64,000 nt of DNA, from the NCBI GenBank assembly GCA_046329585.1, contig JAXLUI010000002.1, positions 1,364,001-1,428,000 of the forward strand. The letters run 5' to 3'. The translations under genes and the position numbers were made by a program. Below are positions 51,192-59,516 of the stretch, piece by piece. The DNA comes from DLKC01 sp002478885 (GTDB lineage: Bacteria > Bacteroidota > Bacteroidia > Chitinophagales > Chitinophagaceae). Position 1 is the stretch's first letter. Each line of letters begins with the position of its first letter. The notes below the pieces were generated by a model. The model was not told the DNA's origin. It made no database searches and worked only from the letters and a program-made list of their open reading frames with translations.

Positions 51192-52049
51192 ATGCAAATA
51201 GCAGTTGAAGACATAGAGATTTTTGCCGATGGTGTTGATCATGCGGAATGTGTAGCAGCACACCCTGATGGCACTATATGGGCTGGTGGTGAAGCCGGGC
51301 AGATCTATAAAATATCGGCGGATGGCAAAGACATAAAAGAAGTTGCCAATACCGGCGGCTTTATTTTGGGTATTGCTTTTTCGCCGGACTGCTCATGGCT
51401 GGCGGTATGCGATCTTAAGAATAAGTGCGTGTGGAAGCTGGACACGGTATCTTATTCACTTGAAAAATTCGCCACTGGTGCAGATGGCGCGTCGCTTAGT
51501 ATTCCGAATTATGCAGTGTTCGATTCGGCTGGTAAGCTGTATGTTTCGGATAGTGGCGCGTTCAGGCAGGTCAATGGAAAAATATTTTGTTTCGACACTG
51601 ATGGCTCCGAGCGCATCTGGCATAATGGGCCTTTTAATTTTGCTAATGGAATGTGTTTATCCAAAGATGAAAAGCTACTGTACCTGGTGTGCACATGGTT
51701 ACCCGGTGTAGAGAAAATCGAGATCAATGATGATGGCACCGCTGGTAAGCGAGCAGTTGTTGTAACAATGCCCGAAACCTGCCCTGATGGTGTTGCACTT
51801 GATGAAGAAGAGAACCTCTACATCAGTTGCTATGCACCCAACGCTATTTATAAACTGGCGACAGACGGCAGCTTCGAGCAGTTGGTCAACGACTGGGAGG
51901 CGCACACATTGTCGAACCCGACAAATATCGCTTTTGGTGGCAAAGACTTTAAACAGCTATATGCCGCAAACCTTGGCAGATGGCATTTAAGCAGGGTTGA
52001 TATCGGTAAAAAAGGTTTACCGTTAGTATGTCACAAATCAAAACAATAA
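51192..52049 (+). CDS. SMP-30/gluconolactonase-family lactonase
   Basis: 285 residues, a six-bladed propeller without signal peptide. Family text: HAECVAAHPDGTIWAGGEAGQIYKI, GFILGIAFSPDCSWLAVCD, FANGMCLSKDEKLLYL (metal-ligand Asn region) and CPDGVALDEEENLYISCY (metal-ligand Asp region). It should open a sugar lactone in the cytoplasm. It lies 37 bp after the dehydratase gene, completing a dehydrogenase-lactonase-dehydratase set. Confidence 0.9.
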   Translation: MQIAVEDIEIFADGVDHAECVAAHPDGTIWAGGEAGQIYKISADGKDIKEVANTGGFILGIAFSPDCSWLAVCDLKNKCVWKLDTVSYSLEKFATGADGASLSIPNYAVFDSAGKLYVSDSGAFRQVNGKIFCFDTDGSERIWHNGPFNFANGMCLSKDEKLLYLVCTWLPGVEKIEINDDGTAGKRAVVVTMPETCPDGVALDEEENLYISCYAPNAIYKLATDGSFEQLVNDWEAHTLSNPTNIAFGGKDFKQLYAANLGRWHLSRVDIGKKGLPLVCHKSKQ

Positions 52050-52087
52050 TCATAACTTTCAAATCACAATTAAAAACAACGTACGTC

Positions 52088-53221
52088 ATGAAAAAAACAT
52101 TACTTGTCATGGTTCTGCTTGTAAGTGCTCACCAGCTTTTCGCATTTTCAACGCAGGGAAAATGGCGCTGGCGCAAGGATGACGGTTCTGAAACTTCTGC
52201 AACATGGACAGCTGCGGAAAATACCGCTATTACGATCAACAATACCAATGACCCATTAAGACTAAGGATAACACTGTATAATAGTGGAGCATCCGGAACA
52301 GGAGGATTCTTAGATGGTGCCCAGTTCGAAGATTCCAGCAATTTACCCGGCGCCAAGTGGACCAAAATAACCGTTGATCCTGGCACAAACGCTTTTGCAT
52401 ATCAAAACACAAGTACCAATGTAACAGACCTGGAAGCCACGACAAAGCAACTGTCAACCCCTGTAACAGGGTTCACTTTTGTCGATGGATGGGTCTTTCT
52501 TTCTACTGAAGTCGCCCCATCGTTAACATTAGGCAAGAAACAGTTCACTGAATTTGAATATTGCATAAAAGCAACTGCTAATATTCAGCCGAATACAACC
52601 TATTATTTTAGGGTAGATGCGGCAGAATATCCAAATGGTCTCGTATTTCCGACTTTAACCACAGCCGCTGTATTACCGATCAAACTTGCCAACTTTAGCG
52701 TGCAGCCGGATAATAACCATGTAAAATTGGTTTGGACAACCGCAACCGAACTTAACAATGATCATTTTGACGTTGAACGTAGCGCCGATGCAGCCAGTTG
52801 GAAAACGGTGGTAACAGTTAAAGGTAATGGAACCAGCAGCAACGCGCACAACTATCAGGCGCTCGATATTAACCCGGTAAAAGGCATGAATTATTACCGC
52901 ATAAAGCAATATGACGTTAATGGCAAAGCTTATGTTTCCGAGATCCGGTCATTAAAAATGTTCGCCGGCAATTCGTCGATTAATGTATTCCCGAATCCTG
53001 CGAAGAAAAACATTAACTTCAGCATTGTAAACAGCCTTGCCGATGCCGCAGTTACACTTACAAATAGCAACGGCAAAGTTATACATCACGAAACAATACA
53101 GAATATACAGGCTAATATCAACTATTCGCTTAAACTTAATACCCAGCCAATGCCTGGTGTTTATATTTTGCATCTGGAATCGAAAGGGTTTTCAGAAAGT
53201 ATTAAAGTCGTTGTAGAATAA
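52088..53221 (+). CDS. Secreted protein of unknown function with T9SS sorting domain
   Basis: 377 residues from the ATG at 52088, which gives signal peptide MKKTLLVMVLLVSAHQLFAF. An upstream in-frame ATG at 52028 overlaps the lactonase gene and is rejected. Residues 20-205 are an unrecognised beta-rich domain (GKWRWRKDDGSETSATWTAA). Residues 210-300 resemble a fibronectin-like linker (LVWTTATELNNDHFDVERSAD), and the last 75 are a T9SS type A domain (INVFPNPAKKNINFSI...GVYILHLESKGFSESIKVVV). It ends the sugar locus and is followed by a terminator, so it may be part of the same system. Confidence 0.82.
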   Translation: MKKTLLVMVLLVSAHQLFAFSTQGKWRWRKDDGSETSATWTAAENTAITINNTNDPLRLRITLYNSGASGTGGFLDGAQFEDSSNLPGAKWTKITVDPGTNAFAYQNTSTNVTDLEATTKQLSTPVTGFTFVDGWVFLSTEVAPSLTLGKKQFTEFEYCIKATANIQPNTTYYFRVDAAEYPNGLVFPTLTTAAVLPIKLANFSVQPDNNHVKLVWTTATELNNDHFDVERSADAASWKTVVTVKGNGTSSNAHNYQALDINPVKGMNYYRIKQYDVNGKAYVSEIRSLKMFAGNSSINVFPNPAKKNINFSIVNSLADAAVTLTNSNGKVIHHETIQNIQANINYSLKLNTQPMPGVYILHLESKGFSESIKVVVE

Positions 53222-53244
53222 CAACAGGTGTTTTGTTTAAAATG

Positions 53245-53273
53245 ACCCGGTTTCGTCCGGGTTGTTTTTTTTT
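53245..53273 (+). terminator. Intrinsic terminator at the end of the sugar locus
   Basis: ACCCGG (53245-53250), loop TTTCGT, CCGGGT (53257-53262), then TG and nine T. Confidence 0.85.
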
Positions 53274-53294
53274 ATAGGTGTTTGTATTTTTTGA

Positions 53295-53345
53295 CGCCAG
53301 CTTATGCACTGCTATTAGCTTTACTTGCGTCGCACTCTTCAGCTG
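53295..53345 (-). repeat. E52 element
   Basis: Minus strand: GCTGAAGAGTGCGACGCAAG to AAGCTGGCGTCAAAAAATAC. A single copy between convergent genes. Confidence 0.7.
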
Positions 53346-53402
53346 CAGCGCTATATTCAGAATCACCGTTGCATTAGAACAACAACACTCCGGCTTATAA
53401 AA

Positions 53403-54920
53403 TCAAACTCCCTTTCTACGAAATTTAAGTACGGTAAACATAACAAGCAATAGACCACAGGCATATAAAAAGCCGTGAGGCTGCGACATAAAAAAAGTTT
53501 TTTCATTGTTCGGTTCCACGCCTACTTTTTTCACAAAAGATTCAGTGTTGCGCTCTTTAACCGCAACAACGCCGGTAGCTTTTACAAGACCCGAAAAGCC
53601 ATTATTACTGTTTATACAGATGTCTTTTCTTGTTTCAACCGCACGTATGCGCGCATTAATAAAGTGCAGATCGGTGATATAAGTGTCGTTAAACCATCCG
53701 TCGTTGCTCAGGTTAAATAAGAACTGAGCGCCCTCATTAGCCATCCCCGAAGCTGCGGCAGGCACAGTCGCTTCATTACAAACAATTATCCCGGCCTTAC
53801 CAAATGGCGTCTGTACTGGCACATCATACTTTTCACCCGGCTTTATTATAAAACCAACGCTTGACAAAAAAGGAATAATGGCGGCGCCAACAGGCTGTTC
53901 AATAAACGACAGCAGGTAATGTTTATCATAGCGGCCAATTACAGTGCCTTCCGGCGAAATACAATAGACCGAATTATACACTTCATTCTCCGCATGGTCC
54001 GAATTAATTCCCATTACCGTTGTAACACCAGCAGGCTTTGTACTCCTTAATATTTCTTTTACAAAATCATCATCAGCCCTGTAGGTCCATGGCACAGTCG
54101 ACTCAGACCATAGGTTCATATCCGCTTTATCCAACAGTGACTTCTTGTTAAGATCAAGCAACTGCTCTACCAACTGGTTTCCGTTTTCATCGTTCCATTT
54201 AATGTCCGGCAGTATATTCTCACACAGGATATTTGTGGTAAAGGATTTCCCTGGCTTAAGCTGAGCATTAAACCATTCAAGTAAGAGATAACCGCCGAAC
54301 AAGTATCCCAGTAAGAAAACAAAAGGCAGGTAAGCGTACTTCCATCTTTTTTTAACAATTATAACAGCACTTATATAGTTGACAAAAACAACAATAAAGG
54401 TTAATCCATATACTCCGGAAAAAGCCGCAGGTTGAATTGCCCAAAGATTATCAGCGATAGCATTACCAGCATGAAAATCGAACCACGGCATTCCTTGCGA
54501 AATAAGACTTAACAAAAATTCGGCAACACAAAAAATGGCTGCTACCATCGCCGCATTTGAGAGAAAAGAAATTACACTATCATTTTGATGGCGAAGAAAA
54601 CCAATGAGCGAAAGAACTAATCCACTCCACAAAGCCAGAAAAACAGTAGAAATTAAAAATGCGGCAATACCATAAAGTACACTGTTCCCGGTAAATCGCT
54701 CGGCGCCTGGAATCATCCAGTAAAAAGAAACTACGGCAAGCGATAATCCAAAAATTGAGCCCGAGCGAAAAGCCTGCCGCGCCGATTGCTGAAAAGTGGC
54801 AATAAATAGAGGTAAAAAACATACCCACCCAAACACAAATACACCTTTTAGCACCCCAACGAAGGTGAGAATTCCTGACAGAATTAATGGAAATGACGCC
54901 TTTGTTTTTAATTGCTTCAT
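53403..54920 (-). CDS. lnt: Apolipoprotein N-acyltransferase
   Basis: 505 residues with six to eight N-terminal membrane segments (about 10-215), a nitrilase-type periplasmic domain (about 225-475) and a final membrane helix, the full Lnt architecture. The catalytic triad candidates are Glu in NLWSEST (about 274), Lys in RYDKHYLLSF (about 333) and Cys in GIIVCNEA (about 379; CYE in many homologs, CNE here). It adds the third acyl chain to lipoproteins. Many lipoproteins are encoded nearby, but this is normal for the phylum. Confidence 0.88.
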   Translation of the reverse strand: MKQLKTKASFPLILSGILTFVGVLKGVFVFGWVCFLPLFIATFQQSARQAFRSGSIFGLSLAVVSFYWMIPGAERFTGNSVLYGIAAFLISTVFLALWSGLVLSLIGFLRHQNDSVISFLSNAAMVAAIFCVAEFLLSLISQGMPWFDFHAGNAIADNLWAIQPAAFSGVYGLTFIVVFVNYISAVIIVKKRWKYAYLPFVFLLGYLFGGYLLLEWFNAQLKPGKSFTTNILCENILPDIKWNDENGNQLVEQLLDLNKKSLLDKADMNLWSESTVPWTYRADDDFVKEILRSTKPAGVTTVMGINSDHAENEVYNSVYCISPEGTVIGRYDKHYLLSFIEQPVGAAIIPFLSSVGFIIKPGEKYDVPVQTPFGKAGIIVCNEATVPAAASGMANEGAQFLFNLSNDGWFNDTYITDLHFINARIRAVETRKDICINSNNGFSGLVKATGVVAVKERNTESFVKKVGVEPNNEKTFFMSQPHGFLYACGLLLVMFTVLKFRRKGV

Positions 54921-55006
54921 GCGAACTGTTATCGTCCAAAAAATATTTCAACACAAGGTTAAATTATTTTTTGATTGCAATAACTACGCTTTTTAAAATC
55001 CCGCGA

Positions 55007-55288
55007 TTATAGCAGGCGTAATGCAGAATGATTATGATAATCCAGTTCTGCATTGTAATAGTACCAGCCCTCTGTCACTAATGTTTCGGGCTTAACCGTA
55101 GCAGTCGAAATGAGGTTGTGCAGTTGCTCGTTGAAGTGCATGGGCCTGCTAATGAGATCGAGATATCCATACTCGTCAATGCCATTAACGATGAAGACTA
55201 ACGAGTATTTCTTCCCTGGAATTTTGGGAGCAAGTAAACTTCCCTTTTTGAGCATGTTTGCCTTATTCTGTGTAATAAAATGCCACAT
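55007..55288 (-). CDS. Small protein of unknown function, paralog of the next gene
   Basis: 93 residues from the ATG at 55288 (begins MWHFITQ). A longer open form to 55372 is less likely, because the neighbour starts MWNYNMQ at the equivalent point. Shared text: a KKGSLLAPK(I/L)P block, then DLIS(R/K)P-(M/I)-(H/K)F, and VKPE(T/K)LV(T/S)E-W near the C-terminus. No signal peptide, membrane segment or known domain was seen. The two genes lie in tandem and are probably a recent duplication. Confidence 0.55.
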   Translation of the reverse strand: MWHFITQNKANMLKKGSLLAPKIPGKKYSLVFIVNGIDEYGYLDLISRPMHFNEQLHNLISTATVKPETLVTEGWYYYNAELDYHNHSALRLL

Positions 55289-55458
55289 AGGCAAGATTTT
55301 TAGAAAAGATAAATATTGAACTTTACAAATGCACAATTTCAGCAATTGTGAAAGTATAGATGAATAAATCAATATGCAAAGAAATCAATAATCAAGATTG
55401 TTTGATGTCAACAAAATAAAAAAGATCAACAGTAATAATTACAATAGTCGTGTAGTAT

Positions 55459-55749
55459 CTAATACGACATAAAAGGCTGCGACGCCGTTTTTAAAAGCCA
55501 CCATTTTTCGCTAACCAGTTTTTCCGGTTTTATAATAGTACCTGCAACGAGGTCGAACAAACAGGTTGAAAATTTTATAGGTTTACTTATCAAATCAAGT
55601 GAACCATCTTGCCCTATGGCAACAACTGTATAAAGCAATGAATTTTTATTCTCAGGAAGCTTTGGCGCTAATATATCGCCCTGCCTTATGGTAGCAATTG
55701 TGTCAACACTTACAGGTTGCCACATGCGTTGCATATTGTAATTCCACAT
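55459..55749 (-). CDS. Small protein of unknown function, tandem paralog
   Basis: 96 residues (begins MWNYNMQRMWQPV). It matches the product of the downstream gene over about 70 residues (RQGDILAPKLPENKNSLLYT; DLISKPIKF; IIKPEKLVSEKWW). The conserved charged, non-repetitive text in two copies supports real coding. The 170-bp gap between the two has no gene. The function is unknown. Confidence 0.55.
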   Translation of the reverse strand: MWNYNMQRMWQPVSVDTIATIRQGDILAPKLPENKNSLLYTVVAIGQDGSLDLISKPIKFSTCLFDLVAGTIIKPEKLVSEKWWLLKTASQPFMSY

Positions 55750-55925
55750 TTGCTGGTAAAAATTGAGAGTAGACTTTGAACTATATAAGTATTAATAAAT
55801 ACAGTGCCGGGTTTGCAACTACGGAAAAAATTAATGATATTTTCATCTTGCAATAAATAACGCCGGTAACATCGGCGCCATCGGGTTTATAAAACCTGTA
55901 GCCGGGATCATTTGTAAGCGCCAAT

Positions 55926-55961
55926 AAAAAAAGCCCTGTAAATTAATTTACAAGACTTTTT
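55926..55961 (-). terminator. Intrinsic terminator of tRNA-Leu
   Basis: A long stem around the palindrome TGTAAATTAATTTACA, extended by GU and AT pairs and ending in seven T on the minus strand, directly after the tRNA. Confidence 0.75.
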
Positions 55962-55964
55962 CGG

Positions 55965-56048
55965 TGCCCGGAACAGGAATCGAACCTGCACATCCTTGCG
56001 AATACCAGATTTTGAGTCTGACGCGTCTACCAATTCCGCCATCCGGGC
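55965..56048 (-). tRNA. tRNA-Leu (anticodon CAA)
   Basis: An 84-nt class II tRNA. The acceptor GCCCGGA (56048-56042) pairs with TCCGGGC (55972-55966), discriminator A. The anticodon loop CTCAAAA gives CAA (reads TTG). A long variable arm and a T-loop with GGTTCGATTCC are present. CCA is not encoded. Confidence 0.96.
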
Positions 56049-56060
56049 TTTTCGGGGTTG

Positions 56061-56092
56061 CAAATATAAGCGCATCGTTTCAAACCTTCCAA
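56061..56092 (-). promoter_or_regulatory. Bacteroidota-type promoter of tRNA-Leu
   Basis: Minus strand: TTG (56092-56090), a 21-bp spacer, TATATTTG (56068-56061). This is a perfect TTG-N21-TAnnTTTG promoter placing the start site a few bases before the tRNA. Confidence 0.75.
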
Positions 56093-56124
56093 AAAAATGA
56101 ATATTCAAAAAGATTTTTATTGTA

Positions 56125-56175
56125 AGCCCGGTTGCAGTGTTTCATGGGGTCTTATGTTGCGTCGCACTCTTGTAC
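56125..56175 (-). repeat. E52 element
   Basis: Minus strand: AGTACAAGAGTGCGACGCAA to AACCGGGCTTACA. Left member of a widely spaced pair. Confidence 0.75.
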
Positions 56176-56347
56176 TGAGGTGCATTATTGAGCCTGCAAA
56201 ATTTTATTGGACTGCTACGTATGCTTACTTGCAGCAGCTTTTCTTTGGGAAGAAGATATTTCTGACCACTTTCAATATCTTTTTTACGAAGTTCATGTTA
56301 TAACTAAGGTTTACAGATTGTTTATTGTTGCTGCGTTTGCTTACCGC

Positions 56348-56396
56348 AGTACAAGTGAGTGACACAAGGAACGATGCCACCTGCACCACCGCCCGA
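56348..56396 (+). repeat. E52 element, GAGTGACACAAG subtype
   Basis: AGTACAAGTGAGTGACACAA, GGAACGATGCC, ending CCGCCCGAACCC, 40 bp before the dehydrogenase ATG. Its CACCTGCACC middle matches the copy at 27613. Confidence 0.75.
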
Positions 56397-56435
56397 ACCC
56401 AAATATGTGTTACTTTGCAAGCCAAATTTACACAG

Positions 56436-57632
56436 ATGCTTGCGATAGGACTTATTAAAGAAGGAAAAACTCCGAGTGATAACCGCGTGGCATTAACACC
56501 ACTTCAATGCAAATGGCTGCTTAAAAATATTCAGGGATGCAGCATAAAAGTGCAGCACTCAGCCGACAGGTGCTTTACTGACGCGGAATATAAAAAAGCA
56601 GGAATTACTTTAACAGACGATCTGGGTGATTGCGATATTCTGCTTGGCATAAAGGAAGTGCCTGTTCAGATGCTTATTGAAAATAAGACCTACCTGTTTT
56701 TTTCACATACCAAAAAGAAACAGCCATACAATCAAAAACTGATGCACGCGCTTATCGACAAAGGCATAACGCTGATCGATTATGAATGTCTTGAACACGA
56801 AGATGGGCAACGCATTATCGGGTTTGGCTTTTTTGCCGGGGTTGTTGGCGCACACAATGGTATGATGGCTTACGGCAACCGTACAGGCGCCTTTAAACTT
56901 GAACGCGTTTTTAAACATAAAGACTATCGCGAGTTGATTCATACTTATTTTGGATTAAAGCTTCCCAATATTAAAATTGCTGTAACAGGCAGCGGACGCG
57001 TGGCGCACGGCATTCTGGAAATAATGAACCTAATGGGCGTTACAGAAGTAGAGCCCGACGAATACCTGGAACGAAAATTCAGCTACCCGGTTTATGTTCA
57101 GCTAAAAGGCCACGACCTTTACACGCACAAAGAATTAAAGACTTATAAAAGAGACCACTTTCATGAATATCCCGGCCAATACCGAAGCCGGTTTCTTCCA
57201 TACACCCGCTGTACAGATATATTAATGAACGGCATTTACTGGGACATAAATATTCCGCGACTTTTTGAAAAAGAAGACCTCGACGAAAGTTTTGCCATTC
57301 AAACAATAGCCGATATTACAGACGACAGCAACGGCTCTATTCCAATTAATCTCGGTGATCAAACAATAATTGATCCTGTGTATGGTGTTGACAGGAAAAC
57401 ACTCACCAAAACGGCGGCTTACTTACAGAACAGCATCGACGTTATGGCTGTTGGCAATTTGCCAAATGAATTGCCGAGGGATGCAAGCAGGTATTTTGGG
57501 GAACAGCTTATTAAATACATCCTTCCTGACCTGCTCAAAGGTGGGAGCGACATTATTGAAAGAGCAACCATGCTTAACAAAGGAGCGCTTACCAGAGCTT
57601 TTGACTACTTAAATGACTATACGGCTCACTAA
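56436..57632 (+). CDS. Saccharopine dehydrogenase/alanine dehydrogenase-like NAD(P)-dependent oxidoreductase
   Basis: 398 residues from the ATG at 56436. An in-frame upstream extension of 37 codons is just translation of the E52 copy. The N-terminal AlaDH/PNT-type domain (GLIKEGKTPSDNRVALTP; KTYLFFSHTKKKQPYNQKLM) is typical of lysine-2-oxoglutarate reductase (saccharopine dehydrogenase, LYS1 type). The nucleotide-binding domain has IKIAVTGSGRVAHGILEIM (about 180-198). The C-terminus has GNLPNELPRDASRYFGEQL. It probably interconverts an amino acid and a 2-oxo acid; lysine metabolism is likely but not certain. Confidence 0.85.
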   Translation: MLAIGLIKEGKTPSDNRVALTPLQCKWLLKNIQGCSIKVQHSADRCFTDAEYKKAGITLTDDLGDCDILLGIKEVPVQMLIENKTYLFFSHTKKKQPYNQKLMHALIDKGITLIDYECLEHEDGQRIIGFGFFAGVVGAHNGMMAYGNRTGAFKLERVFKHKDYRELIHTYFGLKLPNIKIAVTGSGRVAHGILEIMNLMGVTEVEPDEYLERKFSYPVYVQLKGHDLYTHKELKTYKRDHFHEYPGQYRSRFLPYTRCTDILMNGIYWDINIPRLFEKEDLDESFAIQTIADITDDSNGSIPINLGDQTIIDPVYGVDRKTLTKTAAYLQNSIDVMAVGNLPNELPRDASRYFGEQLIKYILPDLLKGGSDIIERATMLNKGALTRAFDYLNDYTAH

Positions 57633-57701
57633 TACAGATTCTCCTGCTGTTCGGGTGATTGAAATCATAAAACAATCGAGCGCTCTTGTTATCTTTGCTG
57701 C

Positions 57702-58076
57702 ATGTTACTCAACCGCATAGTAGCTTTTTGTATGTTGCTGATGTTCATGGCACAGAGCTTCAGCAGCCTGTTCATTGTTGCGGATTACTACATAAATACT
57801 TCGAATTTTGTTGACCATTGCATAAATAAAGACAAACCTGCTATGCATTGCAACGGCCAATGCCAGTTAAGTAAGAAAGTGGACGCAGAAAATAACAAAG
57901 ACCAAACCAACCCCGAAAGAAAATCAGACAGTAAAATGGAAGTGCTTTCGGCAAAAAATTTCTTTTCAAATATCCAGTTTTTTAGTACACCATTATCACC
58001 GCCGAAATACCAACAGGCTGATTCGGGCAACCCGGTTAAACACGCCTCAAATATTTTTCATCCTCCCTGTGCCTAA
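57702..58076 (+). CDS. Small exported Cys-rich protein, possibly metal-linked
   Basis: 124 residues. The N-terminal hydrophobic segment (about 4-26) is a signal or anchor. The conserved-looking motif HCINKDKPAMHCNGQCQLSKK (three Cys and two His within 21 residues around position 40-58) could bind metal. The rest is polar and low-complexity. A perfect TATCTTTG box (57690-57697) lies just 4 bp before this ATG, so the leader is extremely short or translation begins at a later Met (for example residue 11). It is followed by an outer-membrane protein with a CxxCxC motif. Confidence 0.65.
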   Translation: MLLNRIVAFCMLLMFMAQSFSSLFIVADYYINTSNFVDHCINKDKPAMHCNGQCQLSKKVDAENNKDQTNPERKSDSKMEVLSAKNFFSNIQFFSTPLSPPKYQQADSGNPVKHASNIFHPPCA

Positions 58077-58301
58077 TCACACTGCAAACGACTTTGCATG
58101 CTCTGGCATGGTTTCCACAACAGAAGTTACAATGCGGTTATAAATTAATTAACGCAGGAGCCAGATGGCTTAAAAGTGCATGCCCGCGTATATTTCCATT
58201 TTTAAACCAATTTCAAAGCAACTGATTCGAAGAATCACGGGTTTGTTATTATATCTAGCAAACCTGCAGTTTAGACAATGTTGCATCCAAAAAACACGAT
58301 C

Positions 58302-59210
58302 ATGAAAAAAATAACCTTAACTATAATTATCGTATCTGTAACAATTTCCTCTTTTGCCTGCGAAATATGTGGCTGCGGCGTAGGAAATCTATACCTCGGT
58401 TTAATGCCCGATTTTAAGAAGAAATTTTTTGGTCTTCGCTACCAATATACCCCCTATGAAACGGAGATAACCGGCGATGCATCCCAGTTTAGCAAAGACT
58501 ATTATCATACAATCGAAGCATGGGGAGGCATATCTATCGGGAGCCGATGGCAACTGCTTGGTTTTGTGCCTTACCAAATAAATTATCAAAACACGGATGA
58601 CGGCGAAAAAAGACAAGACGGATTGGGTGATATTTCTCTGCTTGCCAACTACAAAATATTTGGCAAAATGAAGATGAATGATGGCAAATCTCTCTCGCAG
58701 CAATTGTGGATCGGCGGTGGCGTTAAACTGCCTAGCGGCAAAAACAATATTGATCCCAACAATCCTGAAACAGAGATGGGAGATGTAAACTCTCAGGCTG
58801 GTAGTGGCAGCCTTGATTTTCATGTAACGAGCTCTTACAATATCCGGTTTAACAAGATTGGCATTAATACCACGGCAGCATACAAGATAAACACCGCAAA
58901 CAGTGAAGGTTATAAATTTGGCAACCGTTTTAATGCCAGCAGTTTTGTTTTCTATTCGTCGCAGATGCACCGCATGACTGTGTCCCCAAACCTGGGAATT
59001 CTTTACCAGAAAACTGCAGCAAACAATTTCCAAAGTTCAAAAGTTGAATTAACAGGCGGTTATCTCGCTATGGCTGCTGCCGGTGTAGAATTAGGTTTCA
59101 AAACCATTACAGTTGGTGCCAACGTGCAATTACCATTCAGCCAGAATTTTGCTGAAGGCCAGACCGAAGCAAAAACAAGGGCAATGCTGCACATGTCATT
59201 TTCATTTTAA
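58302..59210 (+). CDS. Outer-membrane beta-barrel protein with N-terminal CxxCxC motif
   Basis: 302 residues from the ATG at 58302; an upstream ATG at 58278 is possible. Signal peptide (about 1-18), then FACEICGCGVGNLYLGLMP. Alternating strands follow (FFGLRYQYTPYET, GISIGSRWQLLGFVPYQI, LWIGGGVKLPSGKNN) to a terminal aromatic (MSFSF), as in transporter-like outer-membrane barrels. The CEICGCG motif at the mature N-terminus suggests metal binding. Neighbouring Cys-rich genes fit a metal-handling group. The substrate is unknown. Confidence 0.75.
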   Translation: MKKITLTIIIVSVTISSFACEICGCGVGNLYLGLMPDFKKKFFGLRYQYTPYETEITGDASQFSKDYYHTIEAWGGISIGSRWQLLGFVPYQINYQNTDDGEKRQDGLGDISLLANYKIFGKMKMNDGKSLSQQLWIGGGVKLPSGKNNIDPNNPETEMGDVNSQAGSGSLDFHVTSSYNIRFNKIGINTTAAYKINTANSEGYKFGNRFNASSFVFYSSQMHRMTVSPNLGILYQKTAANNFQSSKVELTGGYLAMAAAGVELGFKTITVGANVQLPFSQNFAEGQTEAKTRAMLHMSFSF

Positions 59211-59384
59211 ACCAGCATCTTTTTTCAAATTAATTGCCGTTAATAAAGCTGCCCACTCTTCATTGCTACCAGGCAACAGCTTGCTGAAAAATTTCCAGGC
59301 AGAGCTGTTCATTAGTTCGTTGTTTATAGCCTTGCATATGGTTAAAGAGTCTTGCAGCCGTATTTTGTTTCCATGAAAGGCCAC
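59202..59384 (-). CDS. Possible small gene or gene remnant
   Basis: A 60-residue open frame with plausible, non-repetitive protein text (for example KIRLQDSLTICKAINNELMN and WKFFSKLLPGSNEEWAALLT) in otherwise empty DNA. Its end overlaps the 3' end of the barrel gene by 9 bp. No family was recognised. It may be the surviving piece of a longer gene. Confidence 0.3.
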   Translation of the reverse strand: MAFHGNKIRLQDSLTICKAINNELMNSSAWKFFSKLLPGSNEEWAALLTAINLKKDAGLK

Positions 59385-59516
59385 TGCAGGATAATTTGCC
59401 TGTACTTGAGTTTGTCAGATGGTTGCTTGCAACTTACAAAGGAAGGCGGCCACATTTGCAGTACATCCCACACTACCGTAATACAGAATTAATCACAACC
59501 ATTTAACACAAACAAA
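59211..59516. other. 306-bp spacer before the DJ-1/PfpI gene
   Basis: Apart from the possible small minus-strand frame above, nothing is recognised. Unusually for this window it has no E52 copy. Confidence 0.5.

Noticed and set aside
55908..56108. Open frame across the tRNA-Leu gene (text MAELVDASDSKSGI...)
   Set aside because: It is a translation of the tRNA itself, a well-known false gene.
56325..56435. In-frame 37-codon extension of the saccharopine dehydrogenase-like gene
   Set aside because: Again E52 text; the family N-terminus (GLIKEGKTP) begins right after the ATG at 56436.
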